DNA from: Solibacillus sp. FSL H8-0523
GTDB taxonomy: Bacteria; Bacillota; Bacilli; Bacillales_A; Planococcaceae
DNA length: 64,000 bases
Direction: 5' to 3'
Assembly (NCBI RefSeq): GCF_038051985.1
Contig: NZ_CP150291.1
Span: 2,604,001-2,668,000 of the forward strand
Made by a program: the position numbers and the translations under genes. Below, piece after piece: positions 57,645 to 64,000 of this stretch (its first letter is position 1; the number at the start of each line of letters is the position of its first letter). The notes below the pieces were generated by a model, which saw only the letters and a program-made list of their open reading frames with translations, was not told where the DNA came from and ran no database searches.

Positions 57645-58715
57645 TCAATCATTCCATACAAATTGTCCCTGCCCTGGATCGACTTGCACAATTCCATTCT
57701 CATCACATATATGTTTCGCAACAAATAGAATATCTTGGCGTACTTGAAGCATGACTTCGGTATCGTTGGTCTTAACAAAATAACGAATGAGCACTCGACA
57801 AGCACTCGGACGTATTTCATCAACCGCTACATGAATAATCTCTTTTAATGTTTTTGGATGCAGGGCGATTTGTTCGCGTAACGTCTCCACAAACTGAACA
57901 ATTTTCTCTTCGCTATTGGCCGTTGATAAAAACAAATTAAGCTCGACTTTCCGCTGTGTACGCTTGGATAAGTTATAAATAGGGCGATTAACTAAGTACG
58001 AGTTCGGCACATAAACGAGCCCCTTATCTGACGTTTGAATAAGCGTGCTGCGTAAGTTAATATCTTCAATTGTCCCATCGATCTTTTCATCTCCGGTCAT
58101 GACCCAATCCCCAATTTGAAACGGCTTATCAAGCGCGACACTCATACCACTAAATATATGCGCGAGTGTGTCACGTATACCAAATGCCAGCGCTACTCCG
58201 GTTAAACCAATCGCTGTAAAAAAGCCATTTAAATTAAAATTCCACAGGGAAGCAATCGTAAATAGCGCAATCACCATCACCATCACTTTACTCATCCGTA
58301 GGAAAAATGGGGTTAATACATCCTGATCTTTCCCGGTTTCAAAACGCCCTGGGTTTTCTAGATAAAAGCTGAGCACGTCATGCAATGCTTTAAATGCAAA
58401 GTAGACATAAACGGAATCAACGATAACACTCGTTCGTTTAAGTTCAAATAATCGCACTTCTAGTAATAATGTACACGCGATAATAAGCACCGAAAATAGG
58501 AGTGCATTGCGTAGTGATGGATATATACTTTTTACGATATCACTCATCACCGGGTGTTGACGTTTCTCTAGCATTGATGCCAGTTTAAATACTATTTTTT
58601 TAATTATAAATTGAATAACCGCAATTCCTACAATGACAATTGCCAAAGCAGCAAATCCATCCGTCCATGTTGGCGGCTGAACGGTTGGAATGAGCCACTT
58701 AATCGAATCCCACAA
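57645..58715 (-). CDS. MscS-family mechanosensitive channel
   Basis: A 356-residue protein. Several hydrophobic segments in the first half (about 18-40, 65-85, 100-120, 150-185) lead into the pore helix, then the MscS beta domain (FQIGDWVMTGDEKIDGTIEDINLRSTLI near 205-232) and an alpha/beta C-terminal part. It should release solutes on osmotic downshock. TTG 58715, five bases after AGAAGGTGA, is the preferred start; ATG 58754 lacks a ribosome site. Confidence 0.87.
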   Translation of the reverse strand: MWDSIKWLIPTVQPPTWTDGFAALAIVIVGIAVIQFIIKKIVFKLASMLEKRQHPVMSDIVKSIYPSLRNALLFSVLIIACTLLLEVRLFELKRTSVIVDSVYVYFAFKALHDVLSFYLENPGRFETGKDQDVLTPFFLRMSKVMVMVIALFTIASLWNFNLNGFFTAIGLTGVALAFGIRDTLAHIFSGMSVALDKPFQIGDWVMTGDEKIDGTIEDINLRSTLIQTSDKGLVYVPNSYLVNRPIYNLSKRTQRKVELNLFLSTANSEEKIVQFVETLREQIALHPKTLKEIIHVAVDEIRPSACRVLIRYFVKTNDTEVMLQVRQDILFVAKHICDENGIVQVDPGQGQFVWND

Positions 58716-58793
58716 GCTGTTCACCTTCTCTTTAAATATAACGAAAAAAATCATATCATGGTTCGATTCATTTTGACTACCAATTGCGCACCG

Positions 58794-59027
58794 CTATTCG
58801 TATGCTGTCAATATTTTTGACAGTTGTTCAAACTTTTCAGGATACGTTTCAGTCGATAATAAATCCGTTTTATCGCCCTCACTTTGGAAATTAAAGCGTC
58901 CATCGTCATAAATCGCAACAAAATTAGTCGCTTCACCATTTTCTAACATTTGCCAAATTAGGAGGATTTCCGCAACCCCTTTATCCTTATACGGGGGAAA
59001 GGAAATGAAAGTTTCACGTTTTGACAC
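58794..59027 (-). CDS. hypothetical protein, 77 residues
   Basis: A small soluble protein beginning MSKRETFISFPPYKDKG with a GTG start at 59027; a weak GGGTGG lies seven bases upstream. No family is recognised. The likely start falls immediately after the pbuG terminator, so expression would depend on readthrough or an unseen promoter. An in-frame extension to 59099 would run through the terminator and is not favoured. Confidence 0.45.
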   Translation of the reverse strand: MSKRETFISFPPYKDKGVAEILLIWQMLENGEATNFVAIYDDGRFNFQSEGDKTDLLSTETYPEKFEQLSKILTAYE

Positions 59028-59028
59028 G

Positions 59029-59062
59029 AAAAAACCACCCAAGGAAACTTCCCCTGAGCGGT
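59029..59062 (-). terminator. terminator of the pbuG-like gene
   Basis: CCGCTCAGGGG pairs with CCTTGGGTGG through several G-U pairs, followed on the minus strand by six T residues. It lies six bases past the permease stop. Confidence 0.75.
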
Positions 59063-59067
59063 ATCGA

Positions 59068-60369
59068 TTAATGTGGCATATAAACCAGTTGTAGAACAAA
59101 TAAAACTGCGAAAATATATACTAATGGGTGCACATCACGCGCACGGCCTTTAAAAATCATCACCAATGGATAACTGATAAAACCAAGTGCAATCCCCGTT
59201 GAAATACTTGATGTTAATGGCATGGATAAAATAACTAAGAACGCCGGGAAGGCATCTTCAATATCATCCCATTTCATGTTCTTTACAACACCGATCATTA
59301 AACTACCTACGATAATTAACGCTGGTGCTGTAATCGCTGCAACGCCTGATAATGAACCAACTAATGGTCCAAAGAATGAAGCAATGATAAATAATAGCGC
59401 AACTGTTAATGATGTTAAACCTGTACGACCACCTACTGCAACACCAGAACCTGATTCTAAATAGGCTGTTGATGGGCTCGTACCAAACATTGCACCAAAT
59501 GTAGTCGCAAGTGAATCCGAAATTAACGCCTTACGCGCACGTGGTAATTTTCCGTCCTTCATTAGTCCTGCTTGTTTGGCAACACCAATCATCGTACCAG
59601 TTGTATCGAATAAGGTTACTAAAATGAACGAGAATACCACACCGTATAGGCCGTATTCAATAACTTCACGAATAGCATCTATTGGATTGAAAACTAATAC
59701 GCCTTCTGGTAAATGGGGTAAGGCAACGACTTTATCAATCGTTAATTGACCTGTAAGCATGGCAATAATCGCTGTGACAATCATCCCAATAAAAATGGCC
59801 CCATTTATTTTTCGTGTCATTAGCCCAACTGTTACAAATAAGCCGATAAATGTAAGCAATGTCGCTGGTTCTGTAATATTCCCAAATGCCACTAAGTTCG
59901 AATCATTGGCAACAACGATTCCTGACATACGCAAGCCAATAAAGGCAATGAATAAACCAATACCTGCTGTAATGGCTAATTTTAAGTTTTCTGGAATCGC
60001 CGTAATTAATTTTTCACGGAACGGCGTTAAACTAATCAGTATAAATAATAAACCTGCTACAAACACCGCTGAGAAGGCTGTTAAGTAAGTAATTTCTCCA
60101 TTTGAAGCTAATACGACTGTATACGTGAAGTACGCATTTAACCCCATTCCTGGTGCTACGGCGATTGGATAGTTTGCACAGAGTGCCATCCAGCCGGTAC
60201 CGATTACTGCGGCAATAATTGTGGCCATAAATACTTGATCAATTGGCACACCCGCATCTGCTAATATAATTGGATTGACGATGATGACATATGCCATTGT
60301 TAAAAACGTAGTTAAACCCGCAAATAACTCACGCTTTACCGTTGTGCCGTTTTCTTTTAATTGAAACAT
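59068..60369 (-). CDS. pbuG: NCS2/AzgA-type guanine-hypoxanthine permease
   Basis: A 433-residue purine permease with about 12-14 membrane segments. KRELFAGLTTFLTMAYVIIVNP (about 11-32) and ANYPIAVAPGMGLNAYFTY (near 65-83) are hallmarks of the PbuG/AzgA branch. A TIGTSPSTAYLESGSG-like segment lies near 300 (MFGTSPSTAYLESGSG). It imports hypoxanthine and guanine with protons. The start is ATG 60369, six bases after AAGAAGGA; earlier in-frame starts lack spacing. A possible PurR operator is upstream. Confidence 0.9.
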   Translation of the reverse strand: MFQLKENGTTVKRELFAGLTTFLTMAYVIIVNPIILADAGVPIDQVFMATIIAAVIGTGWMALCANYPIAVAPGMGLNAYFTYTVVLASNGEITYLTAFSAVFVAGLLFILISLTPFREKLITAIPENLKLAITAGIGLFIAFIGLRMSGIVVANDSNLVAFGNITEPATLLTFIGLFVTVGLMTRKINGAIFIGMIVTAIIAMLTGQLTIDKVVALPHLPEGVLVFNPIDAIREVIEYGLYGVVFSFILVTLFDTTGTMIGVAKQAGLMKDGKLPRARKALISDSLATTFGAMFGTSPSTAYLESGSGVAVGGRTGLTSLTVALLFIIASFFGPLVGSLSGVAAITAPALIIVGSLMIGVVKNMKWDDIEDAFPAFLVILSMPLTSSISTGIALGFISYPLVMIFKGRARDVHPLVYIFAVLFVLQLVYMPH

Positions 60370-60386
60370 GTACATTCCTTCTTTCA

Positions 60387-60430
60387 AAACACGAACATTA
60401 TTTAATAACTTAATTATAATATTCGTTTTT
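60387..60430 (-). promoter_or_regulatory. possible PurR operator (paired PurBox)
   Basis: ACGAACATT (60391-60399) and its inverted partner AATATTCGT (60418-60426) resemble the PurR consensus AWWWCCGAACWWT in the paired, inverted layout, with about 18 bases between boxes. They flank the probable pbuG promoter. PurR control of pbuG is known in B. subtilis; spacing and the missing second C reduce certainty. Confidence 0.35.
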
Positions 60431-60636
60431 ATAGCGAAATGCAATGATTTTATTAGGAATCATAAAAAGTTATAATTTTTATTTTAATCAGATTTTTCTA
60501 TATATATTCACTATCTCACTATATAATAGCGATTCCCCCTTTGCATTAATACGTAAATATCCTTCTCTTCTAGGAATTCGCGTTAAACTTTACTTATTTG
60601 ACTGTTTCTATAAACCTTCTTTTTGCACGAAAACAC

Positions 60637-60691
60637 AAAACAGCCACGCTAGTAGCAATACAAAATGTATACCACTAGGAGGCTGTTTTGA
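60637..60691 (-). terminator. terminator of the GNAT-like gene
   Basis: CAAAACAGCC (60637-60646) pairs with 60682-60691, with a further CTAGT/ACTAG inside; on the minus strand a TTTTGTGTTTT tail follows. The loop is large (about 20 bases). Confidence 0.6.
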
Positions 60692-60769
60692 AATTGGATA
60701 ACGCTTTTGAATAACTATTTTAACTAATCTACTATCTAAATAACAGATTTCATTAAAAAGTATTTTGTA

Positions 60770-61486
60770 TTAAGCAAGCTCTTTCGTAATAATATAAATG
60801 CCATCCGCCATACTTTCAGGTATCATTTCTAGATTTTCATTATCCTTATATGTATGAACAATATACTCACCATCAACCGTAATATACTTCGTTAAACCAT
60901 GATATTTTTCCAATACGCGCATCGACTTCGGATTCGTTGCCTCTGCTAAAATCATTTTAATATCATTTTTTCTAGCCTGTGCGTGCAACAGATTGCCTAA
61001 TTGTTGGACAACCTCTTGGCGATTATTAGGCGCACCTATACCAAGTAAAAATAAATGCAATACTTCCCCATCTTCTAAATCCTTACCAAAACGCGCTTTG
61101 TAATCAATTAAAAAACGCTCATCAATATCTTCCAGTACTTCCACAACCGTATTCATATTCGAAAATGAGCCTTCAAATTCCGGGAACTCTCCGATGACAA
61201 ATGCATTGGAATCGCCTACCAAAGCCCCTACTACATTACGATTTTCATCTAACGCAATTGCACAATAGCCTTGCATCACATTTTCTTCAATGTATCCCTT
61301 CGTAAACGCATAAAAATCATCATAAGGAAGCTGTAGCGCATAACCAATAATCGGTTCTTGAATCCACATATCCCCAACTTGAACACCTAAAAATGTGTCC
61401 ACTAAGCATGCCGTTGCCTTTTCAATTAAATCTGTGTCTTGCTGGCGAATAATCTCATATGTATACACTAATGTTTCTGTTTGCAT
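60770..61486 (-). CDS. GNAT-like N-acetyltransferase domain protein
   Basis: A 238-residue protein whose C-terminal half looks like a GNAT fold: a LHLFLLGIGAPNNRQEVVQQLGNLLHAQA segment near 150-178 in the position of motif A, then ILAEATNPKSMRVLEKYHG near 193-211, the motif B region. The glycine-rich acetyl-CoA loop is not canonical, so catalytic activity is uncertain. Substrate unknown. Start ATG with TTGAGGGT. Its leader contains a class I cyclic-di-GMP riboswitch, which ties it to motility or biofilm switching. Confidence 0.65.
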   Translation of the reverse strand: MQTETLVYTYEIIRQQDTDLIEKATACLVDTFLGVQVGDMWIQEPIIGYALQLPYDDFYAFTKGYIEENVMQGYCAIALDENRNVVGALVGDSNAFVIGEFPEFEGSFSNMNTVVEVLEDIDERFLIDYKARFGKDLEDGEVLHLFLLGIGAPNNRQEVVQQLGNLLHAQARKNDIKMILAEATNPKSMRVLEKYHGLTKYITVDGEYIVHTYKDNENLEMIPESMADGIYIITKELA

Positions 61487-61533
61487 AAAATACCCTCAAC
61501 TTGTCATTTGAATTTTCTTGTTGCACTTTTTAC

Positions 61534-61575
61534 TTGCCGAAAAAAATGATAGCCAAAAAACATTTTATCTTGGTA
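61534..61575 (-). terminator. possible expression-platform terminator of the riboswitch
   Basis: CCAAGATA... and ...TTTTTTGG can pair immediately after the aptamer, followed a few bases later by seven T residues on the minus strand. The stem is AT-rich and weak, so this is tentative. Confidence 0.35.
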
Positions 61576-61652
61576 ACTCGACGATCTTAGTTCATTCAAC
61601 CTTAGACTCGTAGCTTTGCGTCCTTACCTTTCAATAAGTTTGCCTTTATCAT
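61571..61652 (-). ncRNA. class I cyclic-di-GMP riboswitch (GEMM-I)
   Basis: Read on the minus strand this leader contains the GEMM core in order: AAAGGCAAAC, a CUUAUU-GAAA-GGUAAG hairpin with the conserved GAAA tetraloop, then GGACGCAAAGC and a second helix (ACGA...UCGU) containing GUCUAA. This is the conserved scaffold of the Vc2-type c-di-GMP aptamer. It starts about 165 bases upstream of the GNAT-like gene, on the same strand. Downstream, 61540-61575 can form a weak hairpin before a T-run, a possible expression platform. Confidence 0.85.
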
Positions 61653-61811
61653 TTACAGAATAACTAAAAATTCACATATAATAGGACCTATAGGCCAACA
61701 AGAATATAAGAAAGAGCGTTTTAATTAAGAGGAAATAGAATCGTACCTAGTAACCCTTACTTACTATCAATAGTCATAAACTACCTCTTTAACAATGAAT
61801 GAATACACAAT

Positions 61812-61844
61812 AAACCCCTAACAGCTTGTGGCTGCTAGGGGTTA
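61812..61844 (-). terminator. terminator of accC
   Basis: ACCCCTAgCAGC and GCTGtTAGGGGT form a 12-position stem with a bulge and a short loop, then TTTATTG on the minus strand. It begins about 18 bases after the accC stop. Confidence 0.7.
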
Positions 61845-61861
61845 TGAAATACGTATAGTAA

Positions 61862-63226
61862 TTACGCCTTTACATTCACACCTAAAATATCATTCTCTTC
61901 TAGGAATTTCGTGTTGAATTTCGCTGATTGGAATACATCGTTGTTCATCAGTGCTTGGTGGAAAGGAATTGTTGTGTTAATTCCCGGACCTGCTACTTCG
62001 AACTCAGATAATGCGCGGTTCATTTTTGCGATAGCTTCTTCACGTGTATCTGCGTGTACGATTAATTTTGCGACCATTGAATCGTAGTATGGTGGGATTG
62101 TATAACCTGCATATACTGCAGAGTCAACACGTACACCGTAACCACCAGGAACAACGTAAGTGTCTACAGTACCAGCTGAAGGCATAAAGTTCTTGTATGC
62201 GTTTTCAGCGTTAATACGGCACTCGATTGCCCAACCGTTGATTTTAATATCTTCTTGTTTGAATGGTAATTCAGCACCAGAAGCGATTTTTAATTGTTGT
62301 TGTACAAGGTCAACACCCGTAATCATTTCTGTTACAGGGTGCTCTACTTGGATACGTGTGTTCATTTCCATGAAGTAGAATTTATCTTCTTGGTAATCAT
62401 AGATGAACTCGATCGTACCAGCACCTTCGTAATTACAAGCTTTCGCTGCTTTCACTGCTGCTTCACCCATCTCAGCACGACGCTCTTCAGATAATGCTGG
62501 AGATGGTGCTTCTTCTACAAGCTTTTGCATACGGCGTTGTACCGTACAGTCACGCTCACCTAAGTGCACAACATTGCCATGACCATCTGCTAATACTTGG
62601 ATTTCACAGTGACGGAAGTACTCGATAAATTTCTCTAAGTAAACACCAGGGTTACCGAATGCCGCTGCTGCTTCTTTTTGTGTAATATCGATACCTTTTA
62701 CAAGCTCTTCTTCTGAACGTGCCACGCGGATCCCTTTACCGCCACCACCAGCTGTTGCTTTAATGATGACTGGGTAACCGATTTTCGCTGCCCATTCTTT
62801 ACCTGTTTCGATATCTGGCACAATACCAGTACCTGGAACTAAAGGTACGTTTGCCGCTTCCATTGTGTCACGAGCAACGTCTTTAATCCCCATAATTTTA
62901 ATCGCGTCCGATGAAGGACCGATGAATTTAATACCTGCGTTTTCACAAGCTTCAGCAAATGCTGCGTTTTCCGCTAAGAAACCGTAACCAGGGTGAATGC
63001 CATCCACACCTGTTTTTTGCGCTACGCCTAAAACGGCTGGGAAGCTTAAATAAGAGTCTTTTGATAATTTTGGACCGATGCAATACGCTTCGTCAGCTAA
63101 TTTCACATGCAACGCATCTGCGTCAGCTTCAGAATATACTGCTACCGTTTGAATACCTAGCTCTTTACAAGCACGAATAATACGTACTGCAATTTCGCCT
63201 CGGTTTGCGATTAATACTTTTTTCAT
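61862..63226 (-). CDS. accC: acetyl-CoA carboxylase biotin carboxylase subunit
   Basis: A 454-residue ATP-grasp biotin carboxylase. [22 protein letters not shown] is at the N terminus, the ATP loop [14 protein letters not shown] near 160-173, [16 protein letters not shown] near 286-301. It carboxylates biotin on AccB. It may also serve PccB, which has no own alpha subunit nearby. Start ATG with AAGGAGCG; 18 bases after accB. Confidence 0.96.
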   Translation of the reverse strand: MKKVLIANRGEIAVRIIRACKELGIQTVAVYSEADADALHVKLADEAYCIGPKLSKDSYLSFPAVLGVAQKTGVDGIHPGYGFLAENAAFAEACENAGIKFIGPSSDAIKIMGIKDVARDTMEAANVPLVPGTGIVPDIETGKEWAAKIGYPVIIKATAGGGGKGIRVARSEEELVKGIDITQKEAAAAFGNPGVYLEKFIEYFRHCEIQVLADGHGNVVHLGERDCTVQRRMQKLVEEAPSPALSEERRAEMGEAAVKAAKACNYEGAGTIEFIYDYQEDKFYFMEMNTRIQVEHPVTEMITGVDLVQQQLKIASGAELPFKQEDIKINGWAIECRINAENAYKNFMPSAGTVDTYVVPGGYGVRVDSAVYAGYTIPPYYDSMVAKLIVHADTREEAIAKMNRALSEFEVAGPGINTTIPFHQALMNNDVFQSAKFNTKFLEENDILGVNVKA

Positions 63227-63244
63227 TGGTATGTGCGCTCCTTA

Positions 63245-63733
63245 TTATTCAGCTTTTACTAAGAATAAAGGTTGACCATATTCTACTAATTGGCCATCTT
63301 TTACTAAAATTTCTACGATTTCGCCTTTAATTTCAGCTTCGATTTCATTGAATAATTTCATTGCTTCTACGATACAAACGATTGACTCGTCGCCTACTTT
63401 ATCGCCTACTGCTACGAAAGCTGGTGATTCAGGGTTTGGAGACTGATAGAATGTACCAACCATTGGAGATGTGATTTTATGTAGTTCTGTTGTATCTCCT
63501 ACTGTTGCTGTTGGAGCTGGTGCCACTTCTGCTTTTGGTGCTGCTGGTGCTGCTACTGGAGCTTGAACTGGAGCTGGTGCTGCTTCAACTGCTTTTTTAG
63601 GAGCTACAACTTCCGTAACGCCATTTTTCTTTTTAAGTTTAACTTTTGCGCCATCTGCTTCGTACACGAACTCGTCAATTGAAGACGCGTCTACTAATTT
63701 GATAATTTCACGGATTTCTTGAACTTTGAACAT
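63245..63733 (-). CDS. accB: acetyl-CoA carboxylase biotin carboxyl carrier protein
   Basis: A 162-residue BCCP. An N-terminal helical segment, a Pro/Ala-rich linker (about 45-85) and a biotinyl domain with the biotinylated Lys in [12 protein letters not shown] (near 127) follow in order. It carries CO2 between AccC and carboxyltransferase. Start ATG with AAAGGGAGAG. It follows the spoIIIA operon end, as in B. subtilis. Confidence 0.96.
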   Translation of the reverse strand: MFKVQEIREIIKLVDASSIDEFVYEADGAKVKLKKKNGVTEVVAPKKAVEAAPAPVQAPVAAPAAPKAEVAPAPTATVGDTTELHKITSPMVGTFYQSPNPESPAFVAVGDKVGDESIVCIVEAMKLFNEIEAEIKGEIVEILVKDGQLVEYGQPLFLVKAE

Positions 63734-63926
63734 TCTTAACTCTCCCTTTTAAAAAGTAATAATGAATACAAAAACTATTTTATAATTTTTCCGACTATTT
63801 TGAAATACTTATTTTTATTTTATAGAAAAATTCGTATAAAACACAACATTTCTATGTTAAAACAATGAATTTTCAACGAAACTGCTATATAACACATACA
63901 AATTATTGTATAATTATAGAAAATTT

Positions 63927-64000
63927 TTAATTAAAAGGCTCGGTGTTAACGGTTACATTTACATTATCATCCATTTCAGTGCGTACAATGTAGACAATAT
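63927..64000 (-). CDS. spoIIIAH: probable 3' end of spoIIIAH (partial)
   Basis: The minus strand is open from the window edge to a TAA at 63927-63929 and reads ...IVYIVRTEMDDNVNVTVNTEPFN. Its position directly upstream of accB is that of spoIIIAH in Bacillus, and the beta-rich VNVTV ending fits the ring-forming domain. Only 23 codons are visible, so the assignment rests mainly on synteny. Confidence 0.4.
   Translation of the reverse strand, partial: IVYIVRTEMDDNVNVTVNTEPFN

Larger units (their letters stand above)
60370..60769. promoter_or_regulatory. intergenic region: pbuG promoter and GNAT-gene terminator
   Basis: This 400-base gap carries two things. Near 60387-60430 is a pair of inverted CGAA-type half-sites around a TATTATAAT -10-like sequence upstream of pbuG. 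Near 60637-60691 is a terminator for the GNAT-like gene. A plus-strand reading frame here (60444-60701) runs through that terminator and has no ribosome site; it is not taken as a gene. No purine riboswitch was found. Confidence 0.45.

Noticed and set aside
60370-60640. Purine riboswitch upstream of pbuG
   Set aside because: The conserved loop sequences of the purine aptamer are not present on the minus strand.
60444-60701. Plus-strand 85-codon open frame upstream of pbuG
   Set aside because: It has no ribosome site, runs through a terminator hairpin and has a composition typical of AT-rich intergenic DNA.

Overview
The window looks like a low-GC, endospore-forming Firmicute of the order Bacillales, most likely a Planococcaceae member (Solibacillus/Lysinibacillus-like). 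The evidence is spo0A and spoIVB, the stressosome peptide gene prli42, strong Shine-Dalgarno sites with many TTG/GTG starts, and a gene order that follows the Bacillus subtilis spoIIIA-accBC-...-spo0A-...-bkd-yqiW segment with some losses and insertions. The genus is an inference; no rRNA is present.

Region 1 (about 1-22.1 kb) is an accessory catabolic island. Seventeen complete minus-strand genes encode an oxygenolytic ring-cleavage pathway. There are two acyl-CoA-dehydrogenase-fold flavin monooxygenases sharing one flavin reductase, three paralogous type I extradiol dioxygenases, and two meta-cleavage C-C hydrolases. One hydratase, one aldolase and one acylating aldehyde dehydrogenase follow. 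Two fumarate-reductase/KstD-like FAD dehydrogenases, an SMP-30 lactonase-like protein, an isocitrate-lyase/PEP-mutase enzyme, an SDR and a stand-alone FAD-synthetase-like protein complete it. Divergently placed plus-strand genes encode a XylR_N/V4R sensor protein with a PucR-type HTH, an MFS transporter and a fumarylacetoacetate-hydrolase-family enzyme. The logic (make or hydroxylate a phenol, cleave the catechol, hydrolyse, then split to pyruvate plus acyl-CoA) resembles steroid and biaryl catabolism. The duplicated upper steps suggest two rings, or two related substrates, feeding one lower pathway. The substrate cannot be read from sequence. A further gene starts at the left edge, so the island continues outside.

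Region 2 (22.2-37.5 kb) handles branched-chain amino acids and propionyl-CoA: leucine dehydrogenase, the complete branched-chain keto acid dehydrogenase (lpdV, bkdAA, bkdAB, bkdB), methylmalonyl-CoA mutase (mutA, mutB) with its GTPase meaB, methylmalonyl-CoA epimerase and an acyl-CoA carboxylase beta subunit. Together they take Val/Ile carbon to succinyl-CoA. Interleaved are brxB, an aromatic-acid-exporter-like membrane protein, the 31-residue prli42 gene and a YflT-domain protein. The ptb, buk and bkdR genes expected from B. subtilis are not here.

Region 3 (37.9-52.5 kb) is conserved core: a DUF2627 protein, a glycerophosphodiester phosphodiesterase, a FapA/DUF342 protein, spo0A (with Spo0A boxes and a sigma-H-like promoter), spoIVB, recN, ahrC, tlyA, dxs, ispA, xseB, xseA, folD and nusB.

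Region 4 (52.7-64 kb) holds glpDFK, an Asp23 protein, an MscS channel, a pbuG-like purine permease, a GNAT-like protein under a class I cyclic-di-GMP riboswitch, and accBC. At the right edge is a probable 3' end of spoIIIAH. Compared with B. subtilis, the glp, mscS, pbuG and GNAT genes lie inserted between accC and nusB.

Two hairpin-rich intergenic elements (about 14.0 kb and 34.9 kb) share diverged core blocks in the same order and look like members of one interspersed repeat family. No tRNA, rRNA, CRISPR array, transposase or phage gene was seen.
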